A stretch of DNA of 64,000 nucleotides from Hordeum vulgare subsp. vulgare (Eukaryota; Streptophyta; Magnoliopsida; Poales; Poaceae): positions 204,193,689 through 204,257,688 of the forward strand of contig NC_058523.1 in the NCBI RefSeq assembly GCF_904849725.1, given 5' to 3'. The notes below the pieces were generated by a model. The model had not been told where the DNA came from, ran no database searches, and worked only from the letters and a program-made list of their open reading frames with translations. Shown one piece after another: positions 11,294 to 20,369 of the stretch. Within the stretch, counting starts at the first letter, position 1. Every line of letters starts with the position of its first letter. The position numbers and the translations under genes were made by a program.

Positions 11294-12223
11294 AGCTTAG
11301 GCAAAATCTTGTTCGCAACTAAGCCTCCGGGTGAAAGGATTCCTCTCCACTCGGAGTATTTTCTTGAACTTAGGCAAAATCTGGTTCGCAGCTAAGTCTC
11401 CGAGTGAATAGATTACCATTCACTCGGTTGGATTTTAACTTAGGCGAAAACTTGTTCCCAGTTAAATCTTCGATTGTATAGATTGTTATTCACTCGGCTG
11501 GGTTCTAACTTAGGCAAAATCTAGTTTGCATCTAAGCTTCCGAGTGAGAGGATCACTCACCACTCGGAGTGTTTTTAACTTAGGCGAAATCTAGTTCACA
11601 GCTAAGCCCCCCGAGCTAGAGGATCTCTCACCACTCGGAGTGTTTTTAGAAACTTAGGCGAAGACTGGCTCGCAGCTAAGCCCCCGAGTGAGAGGACTGC
11701 TCTCCACTCGGAGTGTTTTAGAAACTTAGGCCAAATCTGGTTCACACCTAAGCCCCCGAGTGAGAGGATTACCCTCCGCTGAGAGTGTTTTTAGAAACTT
11801 AGGCAAAATCTTGTTCGCAGCTAAGCCCCCGATTGAGAGGATTGCTCCCCACTCGGAGTGTTTTTTAAACTTGGGCGAAGACTGGTTCGCAGCTAAGCCC
11901 CCGAGTGAGAGGATTACCCTCCACTGAGAGTGTTTTTACGAACTTAGGCAAAATCTTGTTCGTAGCTAAGCCCCCGAGTGAGAGGATTGCCTCCACTTGG
12001 AGTGTTTTTTAAACTTAGGCGAAGACTGGTTCGCAGCTAAGCGGAGAGGATTACTCTCCACTCAGAGTGTTTTTTAGAAACTTATGCGAAATCTTGTTCG
12101 TAGCGAAGCCCTCGAGCGAGAGGATTGCTCTCCACTCGGAGTGGTTTTTGAACTTAGGCGAAGACTGGTTCACAGCTAAGTCCCCGAGTGAGAGGATTCC
12201 TCTCCACTCGGGGTGTTTTTTGA
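11294..12223. repeat. Thirteen-copy tandem array of a ~72-bp hairpin-forming unit
   Basis: Each unit opens ACTTAGGCGAA and contains CCGAGTGAGAGGATTGCTCT then CCACTCGGAGTG, whose halves are complementary, so every unit can fold into a short stem. Units are 66-75 bp. From about unit 8 two variants alternate (GAAGACTGGTTCGCAGC and CAAAATCTTGTTCGTAGC), giving a dimeric period of about 145 bp. One unit near 12030 has lost part of its stem. It lies between the 3' ends of the antisense gene (11062) and pol (about 12345). Confidence 0.85.
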
Positions 12224-12344
12224 ATATGAGATTGCACAATTGGAATTAAAAAAGACTAGGGAGTCATAACTTTGATAAGAACATTGTCTAGAACAATCTT
12301 ATTACATCAAATCACACAATCGTCAAGTGTAAAAACGTCACAGT

Positions 12345-12450
12345 AAGTCTGCATCCCAAGCACGTTGTTCGTTGAATCTCTCCTTGAGGTTAAAGAGGTG
12401 GTAGGGCCCATTGTTCAGCACCTTGATTATAACGAAAGGACCTTTCCATG
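12345..12450 (-). pseudogene. Extreme C-terminus of Tat pol, separated from the rest
   Basis: The minus strand reads WKGPFVIIKVLNNGPYHL and ERFNEQRAWDADLL followed by a stop near 12345, the familiar end of Tat-clade integrase. It is cut at 12450 by the LARD-like element; the upstream coding sequence resumes at 25818 after TSD CCATG. Downstream, 12224-12344 is A/T-rich 3' untranslated sequence. Confidence 0.75.
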
Positions 12451-12788
12451 TGTCGGGGATATACCCCGCGGTGTAACCCGGCTTGAAACATGACCCGACT
12501 GGGACTTGGCGAATCAATGGCGACTCATCAGTGACCTAGCGGGCGGCTCACACATGACTCGGCAGGTGACTCACACAAGCGACAAAGGACCAAGGCCCGG
12601 CGTGTACCCCGGCATAAGGCGGCTCATAGAGAGGCCAAGAGGGCCGACTCACAAGAGAAGGCCCAAGAAGAGGAAAGACTCCCACAAGAAGGAAACAAGA
12701 CCCGGATTAGGATTCAAGAGATACTAGTCCTATTCCTACTCCTATTCGTACTCCTAGTAGGACTCTACATGTAAACCTACCCTTCCAC

Positions 12789-12798
12789 CTATATAAGG
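12789..12798 (+). promoter_or_regulatory. TATA box of the LARD-like 5' LTR
   Basis: CTATATAAGGAGGGG is a strong TATA box, conserved at 25498-25507 in the 3' LTR. Transcription would start about 30 bp downstream, but the CACTA inserted at 12958 would now interrupt a transcript from this copy. Confidence 0.7.
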
Positions 12799-12957
12799 AG
12801 GGGTAAGGCGCCCCAAGAGGGACAAGATTCAAAACTTAGGTCTAGACAAGACAAATCATGAGATAGACATATTAGACACCCACGAGATTAGAGGTGGCGA
12901 GTCTGCACCCTTGTAATCGAGATCATCATCTTCATCAATGAAACACAAGAGGGACAA

Positions 12958-13260
12958 AACTACTAGAATTCATATATTTGTCGTCTGTCGCATCTTTGCC
13001 GTCAGCCAGCGGACGGCAAAGAACCTAGTTGCCATCAGCTTTGAGAAAACAGACGGTAAAGATATGGCTGATGGCAAAAAAACCTATTTCCAGCAGCCAC
13101 CTCTTTGCCGTCCGTCAACGGACGACAAAGGTAGTGAAGGCAGACGGCAAACCTATCCCACCCCACCTCTCCTCTCTCCCCACCCCACCCCGCCCCACCC
13201 CACCCCTTTTCCATCTGCCTAACTAACTTTGCCGTCTGCGGCAGACGGCAAAGGAGATGG
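12958..13260. repeat. Left subterminal repeats of CACTA 1
   Basis: TTTGCCGTC motifs occur in both orientations, for example near 12990-13020, 13068, 13106-13132 and 13228-13255. The last, CTTTGCCGTCTGC followed by GGCAGACGGCAAAG, is nearly a perfect palindrome. Confidence 0.8.
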
Positions 13261-13640
13261 ACCCCTAACATTAATGGTCGTCCTGCCCACCCGCTCCCCC
13301 ACTCTCTCTCACTATCTCTCCCATCTCTCTCCATCGCAACCTCCACCCACCAGCGCCGCCGACGCCACCCCACCCCAGCGCCTCCGCCCCACCCCACCAC
13401 AGCGCCGCCACCCCACCCCAGTGCCGCCGCCGCCACGCCACCCCACGCCCTCCCCACGCCCTCCTCGCGCCCCTCACCCTGCGGCCCTCCTCCCCGCGCC
13501 TCTCCTCCTCACGCCCCTCCCCCCTACGGCCCTCCTCCCCATGCCCTCCTTGCCCCCTCCCCCTACGGCCCTCCTCCCCATGCCCTCCTCGCGCCCCTCC
13601 CCCCTACGGCCCTCCTCCCGACGCCTCTCCTCCCTGCGCC
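13140..13640. repeat. C-rich low-complexity tract with a ~44-bp minisatellite
   Basis: CACCCCACC-type runs, then about four copies of a unit containing GCCCCTCCCCCCTACGG and CCCTCCTCCCCATGCC (13466-13630). Long ORFs exist on both strands only because the sequence lacks A/T-rich stops, so I do not call a gene. Confidence 0.75.
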
Positions 13641-13799
13641 ACCGGATCGAGGTGAGAGTTTTTAGCTTTTTTTTGTAATAGTTTTGTTTAATTAGTTATA
13701 GGTTTTAGGTTTGTTTTGGCTTAGGTTTAGTTTTACTTTAGGTTTAGTTTTAGTTTAGTTTAGGTTTATGTTTAGTCTTAGGTTAGTTTCCTGTTTAGT

Positions 13800-14013
13800 A
13801 GAAGAAAATAAGAAAAAGTAGAAGAAGAAGAATAAGTAGAAGAAGAAGAAGAAGAAGAGCTAGAGGAAGAGGAGGAGAAGAAGAAGAAAAAAAGAAGAAG
13901 GAGAAGAAGAATAAGAGGAAAAAAGAAAAAAGAAAATAAGAAGAAGAAGAAGAAGAAGAAGAAGAAAAATAGGAGAGGAAGAGAAGAATAAGAGGAAAAA
14001 ATAAAAAAGAAAA

Positions 14014-14044
<31 letters not shown>

Positions 14045-14240
14045 AAGAAGAAGAAGAAAAAGAAGAAGAAGAAAAATAGGAGAGGAAGAGAAGAAGAAGA
14101 AAAGAAGAAGAAGGAGAAGAAGAATTAGAAGGAGGAGGAGGAGAAGAAGAAGAAGAGGAAGTGGCCGAAGAGGAAGGGGAAGAAAATAAGAAGAGAAGAA
14201 GGAGAAAAGAAGAAGAAGAAGAAGAAGAATAAGAGTTAGG
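13800..14240. repeat. GAA/GGA-rich microsatellite tract
   Basis: About 440 bp of almost pure purine sequence built from (GAA)n with AAAA and GGA interruptions. It follows a stretch of TTTAGGTTTAG-type repeats (13680-13790). Confidence 0.85.
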
Positions 14241-14576
14241 TCACATATTTTCTGTCTATCTTATAAAAACATCATATTTGTGTTGATCGGGTGAATTTCA
14301 ATGTGCAGTTGTTCGATGACCTCCACGTGCGTTGGACGAGCTCCGCCCCTACGTTTGTTGGTGAGCACAAATGACTTCTCCTCCTACCCCCTTAATTTGC
14401 TCTGTCCCGGTCTTCATGCCGATGAAACTTGCTAGCTATATATTGGTTTCTTCAATGATGAGTATGCATGATCAGTATGCATTTCCCGTTCGAAAGGGCG
14501 ACATCTGTAAATATGCATGTCTTTGCATATTTATAATCGCCATCCTTTAGAATTGTCCAACATTATCCATGGACAG

Positions 14577-14792
14577 CCCGAGTATGTGTAGATTGGGTTC
14601 GTTTTCCCGTATGCTGTGCTCTGGATGTGATGCGGAATTTCGTCAGTGCCTCCCTGTTGTTCTCCGGATGCACATCCTCTCTGTTTATTGCGGAGACGTG
14701 TATCAGGAGAACAGCGGGGAGGTGCTGCCTAAATTTTGCGTTGGATCCGGAGCAGAGCATGGGAAAACGAACCCAATCTACACATACTCGGG
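14577..14792. ncRNA. 216-bp foldback upstream of the CACTA 1 transposase (candidate small-RNA precursor)
   Basis: The first 32 bases (14577-14608, beginning CCCGAGTATGTGTAGATTGG) are exactly complementary to the last 32 (14761-14792). The next ~70 bases of each arm still pair imperfectly (TGCCTCCC with GGGGAGGTG, TGTTCTCC with GGAGAACA), leaving a loop of about a dozen bases near 14690. Because of this symmetry both strands show similar short ORFs (14569-14865 and 14563-14760), which I do not count as genes. It lies 137 bp before the transposase ATG, so it could be in the leader or an upstream intron. RNA production is inferred from shape only. Confidence 0.5.
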
Positions 14793-14929
14793 TGGGGTTA
14801 GGACCTATCTTTACCTATTAGCGTGTAGGTTGCTTGAACGTAATAAAAATGGCGAACCTGATTAACCGATGAATATAAATGCTAAATTATATATAATTAT
14901 ATTTCTTCTGTCTTTAGTAGCTAGGCAAG

Positions 14930-16050
14930 ATGAGTGATCGTGCGTGGATGTATACCGGTCACCCTAGTCAGAAAGAGATGACGAAAGAATTGTTTGTAAA
15001 AACAAATGAATTTGTGAAAGCCGCATTCGCAAATGGCCAGGAAAGAAACTATTGCCCTTGTCTTGGATGCGACAACTATAAAAAGACGACAGAGGTTGTA
15101 ATGATTAAACACCCACAGAGGAGGGGTTTTAAGCCTAATTATACGGTGTGGACATTTCATAGCGAGTCTATACAACGCACAAGAGCTGAGGTTGTCCGTC
15201 GTCGCACCGACGAGCATGTTACCGGGATCGAAGACATGGTGCAAGACTTTGGTGATGCTCGGGAATCGGAAGATGAGATGGAGGAATCTGCAAAGGCCTT
15301 TTATGAAATGTTGGAGTCCTCAAAACGTCCTCTCCATGAGCACACTGAGCTCTATCAGCTGGATGCAATTGCCCAAGTAATGGCTCTGAAGGCTCAGTTC
15401 AACTTGGGAAGAGAATGCTACGACCCGATGATGACACTATTTGGACGCTTCCTACCCAAAGGCCATGTCATGCCTGCAAACCTGTACCAATCGGACAAAA
15501 TACTTCGTGTACTTAAGATGCCCTATGAGAAGATAGATGCATGTGAGAAAGGATGTGTCTTATTTAGGAAGGAGTATGCACACTTGGACTATTGTCCCAA
15601 TTGAGAGTCTTGCAGGTATCGTGTGGTAGACAACGGTATGGGTGAGAAGAGGCAGACAAAATTGCAGTTAGTGTTCTTCAGTATATGCCAATCGTACCAA
15701 GACTTCAATGTCTTTTCATGGTCGAAGAGACAGCCAAACAGATGACATGGCACAAATTGGGCAAAAGAACCGAACTAGATGCGGATGGGAATAAGATGGT
15801 GGTACACACATCGGATGGGGAAGCGTGGAAACATTTCGATGGATTGCATCAGGATAAAGCGGCAGATCCAAGGAATCCTCGAGTCTGCGCCGCCATGTAT
15901 GGTTTTAATCCCTTCGGCATGACGGCAACCAAATATAGTTGTTTGCCTGTATTTGTCATTCCACTCAATCTCCCCCCCCCAGGACATATTATGCAACCGT
16001 GGTGTTTCTCCTCCTTGATGACCACTATGGTAAGTTTCTCTTCTCCTCTT
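14930..16050 (+). pseudogene. CACTA TNP2-type transposase, N-terminal part, broken
   Basis: ATG 14930 follows a short leader. Residues 1-80 fit the transposase-associated domain (PF13963): RAWMYTGHPSQ, then CPCLGCDNY and a GFKPNYTVWTFHSE segment. A TNP2 start follows (LPKGHVMPANLYQSDKILR, then CVLFRKEYAHLDYCPN). A TGA at 15602 and a frame change near 15660 break it. It resumes in another frame at about 15685 with GEAWKHFDGLH, DPRNPRV and YGFNPFGM (PF02992-type), and VFVIPLNLPP is the last recognisable stretch (about 15970). The C-terminal half is absent, replaced by the repeat array. A functional enzyme would be much longer. Confidence 0.8.
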
Positions 16051-19000
16051 TCATATTCTCCTTGCCTTAATTTCCCCAACAATGACATAATTAGCCCATT
16101 TAGCTCCAAAATGCAGTGATAACCTCAAAATGGCATAAGAACCTTGGTTAACTCATGAATATTATATTCTTAGCTTGTTTTCCTCTAAAATGGCATAATT
16201 AGCCCATATAGCTCCAAAAAGACGTAGTTAGCTAATTGAGCTCCAACAAGAGGAGAAGAGGAGAAGAAATAAAAAAAATGAAAAGAAAGAAGAAGAAGAA
16301 GAAGAAGAGAAGAAGGAGAAGGAGGAGGAGGAGGAGGAGGAGAAGGAGGAGAAAGCCAAGGACCTTCTAGTCCTTCTCCTCCTTCTCCTCCTCCTTCTTC
16401 TTGATTTCTTCTTCTTCTCCTCCTCCTCCTCTTTCTTCTCCTCTTTCATATTCTCCTTGCCTTAATTTCCCCAACAATGACATAATTAGCCCATTTAGCT
16501 CCAAAAAGACATTATAAGCTCAAAATGGCATAAGAACCTTGGTCAGCTCATGAGTACTATATTCTTAGCTTGTTTTCCTCTAAAATGGCATAATTAGCCC
16601 ATATAGCTCCAAAAAGACATAATTAGCTAATTGAGATCCAACAAGAGGAGAAGAGGAGAAGAAATAGGAAAAATGAAAATAAAGAAGAAGAAGAAGAAGA
16701 AGAAGAAGAAGAAGAGAAGAAGAAGGAGGAGGAGGAGGAGGAGAAGGAGGAGAAGGCCAAGGACCTTCTAGTCCTTCTCCTCCTCCTCCTGCTTCTCCTC
16801 CTTCTTCTTTATTTCTTCCTCTTCTTCTCATCCTCATCTTTCTTCTCCTCTTTCATATTCTCCTTGCCTTAATTTCCCCAACAATGACATAATTAGCCCA
16901 TTTAGCTCCAAAAAGACATTATAAGCTCAAAATGGCATAAGAACCTTGGTTAGCTCATTAATATTATATACTTAGCTTGTTTTCCTCTAAAATGGGATAA
17001 TTAACCCATATAGCTGCAAAAAGACATAGTTAGCTAATTGAGCTCCAAGAAGAGGAGAAGAGGAGAAGAAGTAGGAAAAATGAAAAGAAAGAAGAAGAAA
17101 AAGAAGAAGAGAAGAAGGAGAAGGAGGAGGAGGAGGAGGAGGAGAAGGCCAAGGACCTTCTAGTACTTCTCCTCCTCCTCCTCCTTCTCCTCCTTCTTTA
17201 TTTTTTCTTCTTCTCCTCCTCCTCCTCTTTATTCTCCTATTTCATATTCTCCTTGCCTTAATTTCCCCAACAATGACATAATTAGCCCATTTAGCTCCAA
17301 AAAGACATTATAACCTCAAAATGGCATAAGAACCTTGGTTAGCTCATTAATATTATATACTTAGCTTGTTTTCCTCTAAAAAGTGAAAATTAGCCCATAT
17401 AGCTCCAAAAAGACATAGTTAGCTAATTGAGCTACAAGAAGAGGAGATAAGAAAAGAAATAGGAAAAATGAAAAGAAAGAAGAAGAAGAAGAAGAGAAGA
17501 AGGAGAAGGAGGAGGAGGAGAAGGAGGAGAAGGACAAGGACCTTCTAGTCCTTCTCCTCCTTCTTCTTGATTTCTTCTTCTTCTCCTCCTCCTCCTATTT
17601 CTTCTCCTCTTTCATATTATCCTTCCCTTAATTTCCCCAACAATGACATAATTAGCCCATTTAGCTCCAAAAAGACATTATAAGTTCAAAATGGCAAAAG
17701 AACCTTGGTTAGCTCATGAATATTATATTCTTAGCTTGTTTTCCTCTCAAATGGCATAATTAGCCCATATAGCTCCAAAAAGACATAGTTAGCTCATTGA
17801 GCTCCCACAAGAGGAGAAGAGGAGAAGAAATAGGAAAAATGAAAAGAAAGAAGAAGAAGAAGAAGAAGAAGAAGAAGAGAAGAAGGAGAAGGAGGAGGAG
17901 AAGGAGGAGAAGGCCAAGGACCTTCTAGTCCTTCTCCTCCTCCTCCTCCTTCTCCTCCTTCTTCTTTATTTCTTCTTCTTCTCCTCCTCCTCCTATTTCA
18001 TACTCTCCTTGCCTTAAATTCCCCAACAATGACATAATTATCCCATTTAGCTCCAAAAAGACATTATAAGCTCAAAATGGCATAAGAACCTTGGTTAGCT
18101 CATTAATATTATATACTTAGCTTGTTTCCCTCTAAAATGGGATAATTAGCCCATATAGCTCCAAAAGACATAGTTAGCTAATTGAGCTCCAAGAAGAGGA
18201 GAGGAGGAGAAGAAATAGGAAAAATGAAAAGAAAGAAGAAGAAGAAGAAGAAGAAGAAGAAGAAGAGAAGAAGGAGAAGGAGGGGGGAGAAGGAGGAGAA
18301 GGCCAAGGACCTTCTAGTCCTTCTCCTCCTCCTCCTCCTTCTCTTCCTTCTTCTTTTTTTCTTCTTCTTCTTCTCCTCCACCTCTTTATTCTCCTCTTTC
18401 ATATTCTCCTTGCCTTAATTTCCCCAACAATGACATAATTAGCCCATTTAGCTCCAAAAAGACATTATAAGCTCAAAATGGCATAAGAACCTTGGTTAGC
18501 TCATTAATATTATATACTTAGCTTGTTTTCCTCTAAAATGGGATAATTAACCCATATAGCTCCAAAAAGACATAGTTAGCTAATTGAGCTCCAAGAAGAG
18601 GAGAAGAGGAGAAGAAATAGGAAAAATGAAAAGAAAGAAGAAGAAAAAGAAGAAGAGAAGAAGGAGAAGGAGGAGGAGGAGGAGAAGGAGGAGAAGGCGA
18701 AGGACCTTCTAGTACTTCTCCTCCTCCTCCTCCTTCTCCTCCTTCTTCTTTATTTCTTCTTCTTCTCCTCCTCCTCCTCTTTATTCTCCTCTTTTATATT
18801 ATCCTTGTCTTAATTTCCCCAACAATGACATAATTAGCCCATTTAGCTCCAAAAAGACATTATAAGCTCGAAATGGCATAAGAACCTTGGTTAGCTCATT
18901 AATATTATATACTTAGCTTGTTTTACTATATAATGACATAATTAGCCCATTTAGCTCCAAAAAGACATAGTTAGCTAATTTAGCTCCAAGAAGAGGAGAA

Positions 19001-19150
19001 GAGGAGAAATGAAAAGGAAGAACAAAAATAAGAAGAGAAAGAGAAGAGAAGGAGAAGGAGAAGAAGGAGGAGGAGAAGAAGAAGAAAAGAAGGAGAAGGA
19101 GGAGAAGGAGCCCTCCTTATTCTCCTTCTTCTTCCCTCCTTCTTCTCCTC
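16030..19150. repeat. Eight-copy ~390-bp tandem array with purine/pyrimidine arms
   Basis: Copies can be counted by TTAATTTCCCCAACAATGAC at about 16066, 16463, 16869, 17259, 17628, 18013, 18416 and 18809, periods of 369-406 bp. Each unit has a conserved non-repetitive half (TTAGCTCCAAAAAGACAT motifs, GTTAGCTCA) and a half made of a GAA/GGA run, a centre with AAGGACCTTCTAGTCCTTCT, then a CTCC/CTT run that is the approximate complement, so each forms a long imperfect hairpin. The last copy decays near 19000-19320. It replaces the rest of the transposase gene. ORFs here are low-complexity artefacts. Confidence 0.88.
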
Positions 19151-19319
19151 TTCTTCTCCTTCTTCTTCTCCTATTCTCCTCCTCCTTCTCCTTCTCCTTA
19201 TCCTCATCCTCCTCCTCCTCCTTATTCTTGTTTTTTCTTCTCCTTCTTCTCTTCTTGCTTCTTCTCTTTTTTCTTCAATTTAGATTATTTGTCATATATA
19301 TGTTGTTCTTCTTCTTCTT

Positions 19320-19672
19320 CTGACTTCTTACTCCCATTTTGTAGATTGGATGTACTACATGCATGGAAGCTGACATTGGAGTGCTTTAGTTCCCGTTTTT
19401 ATTTGAGTTGATGAACAATGGGGAACTATATGTATATGTATATATGGATGAACAATATATGTGCAACTATATGTATGTATATATGGATGAAACTTTGTAT
19501 GTGTTGGTTCTTTTGATATATGGGATGTACGTTGATGAACAAATGGCATTGATGAGCTTTATATGTATATCATATATGTGTTGTGACCTATTTATCATAT
19601 ATGTGCTATGAATTATATATCTATATGTGCTGTGAAATAGAAAAAATAAACAAAAATGTGACAATATAGGCT
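19320..19672. other. A/T-rich stretch before the right CACTA 1 end
   Basis: Contains short ATGTATATATGGATGAAC duplications at 19426-19500. I see no gene. Confidence 0.6.
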
Positions 19673-20194
19673 CTTTGCCGTCTGCCAGCTGATGGCAAAG
19701 GCCTTTGCCATCAGCTGACTGACGGCAAAGGTGCCACATGGCACCCAGCTGTGCTGCCTGGGTGTCCATATAGTCTCTTTGTCGTCTGCTTCCTGGGGGG
19801 CAGACGACAAAGAAGAGGGCACAGAGGAGGGGGGAGGGGTAGGCAGACGGCAAAGAGTGGAGGGGGGAGGAGGTGGAGGCAGATGGCAAAGAAGAGGGCG
19901 AGCCAGACGGGAAACAAGACAGGAGGCAGACGACAAAGCCTCCGCTAGCCCTAACGGAGGCAACGCCTGTCGGCTGCCGTCTCGACCTCTTTGCCGACTC
20001 CTCTTATGAAAAGCTGACGGCAAAGCTCTTTGGCGTCCGCTTCGGTGAGGCTGACGGCAAAGAAGCTACAATGCCGTCGTAGGCTAACGCATAATTTTTG
20101 CCGACAGGTGGTGGACGGCAAAGACCTTTGCCGTTGGTGGAGTCCTCTTTGCCGTCTGTGATGGCAGACGGCAAAGTAGTTGATTCCTGTAGTG
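19673..20194. repeat. Right subterminal repeats and terminal inverted repeat of CACTA 1
   Basis: At least a dozen copies of CTTTGCCGTC or GACGGCAAAG, often as facing pairs (for example 19673-19728 and 20140-20176). The terminus is ...GTAGTTGATTCCTGTAGTG at 20194. Confidence 0.85.
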
Positions 20195-20353
20195 CAAGAA
20201 GGACGTAGGCTTTTACCTCCATCGGAGGGGCCGAACCTGGGTAACTCGCGTCTCTCAATTCCGACCAACCCCTCTCAAGTCGCCACATGGTTGGGATGGC
20301 CTCACACCTAAGTCCTTGCACGAGGACATATGCCGTGACAAAACCACGACATT

Positions 20354-20369
20354 TGGCGCCCACCGTGGG
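20354..20369 (+). other. Primer-binding site of the LARD-like element
   Basis: TGGCGCCCACCGTGGG begins two bases after the LTR end at 20351. It resembles the complement of plant tRNA-Lys 3' ends with one difference, and matches the Tat primer site at 51503-51520 except for one base. Confidence 0.7.

Larger units (their letters stand above)
12958..20194 (+). mobile_element. CACTA (En/Spm) DNA transposon 1, with a broken transposase
   Basis: Right end ...GATTCCTGTAGTG is the complement of CACTACAGGAATC. The left end reads AACTACTAGAATTC, so its first base is mutated. The 3-bp TSD is CAA (12955-12957 and 20195-20197), as expected for CACTA. Both ends carry many copies of TTTGCCGTCTGC and its complement, the type of subterminal motif bound by CACTA accessory proteins. 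Contents in order: subterminal repeats, a C-rich minisatellite, a GAA-rich tract, a foldback, a TNP2-type transposase remnant, a ~390-bp repeat array, right subterminal repeats. Confidence 0.92.
12451..20351 (+). repeat. 5' LTR of the LARD-like element, interrupted by CACTA 1
   Basis: LTR sequence is 12451-12957 plus 20195-20351; the rest is the CACTA insertion and its duplicated CAA. It matches 25188-25812 along its length, with an extra 20-30 bp around 12735-12765 that is absent from the right copy. Confidence 0.9.

Noticed and set aside
11294..12223. CRISPR-like appearance of regular ~72-bp repeats
   Set aside because: There are no unique spacers; units are contiguous head-to-tail copies, and the genome is a plant's.
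13035..13678. Pro-rich and Gly-rich ORFs near the CACTA 1 left end
   Set aside because: Low-complexity C-rich tract, open in both directions.
14563..14865. Similar Cys-containing ORFs on both strands
   Set aside because: The likeness arises from the foldback symmetry, so they are not two genes.
16228..19323. Lys/Arg/Glu- or Ser/Leu-rich ORFs in the CACTA 1 array
   Set aside because: Products of GAA/GGA and CTT/CTCC runs; they recur in each 390-bp unit.
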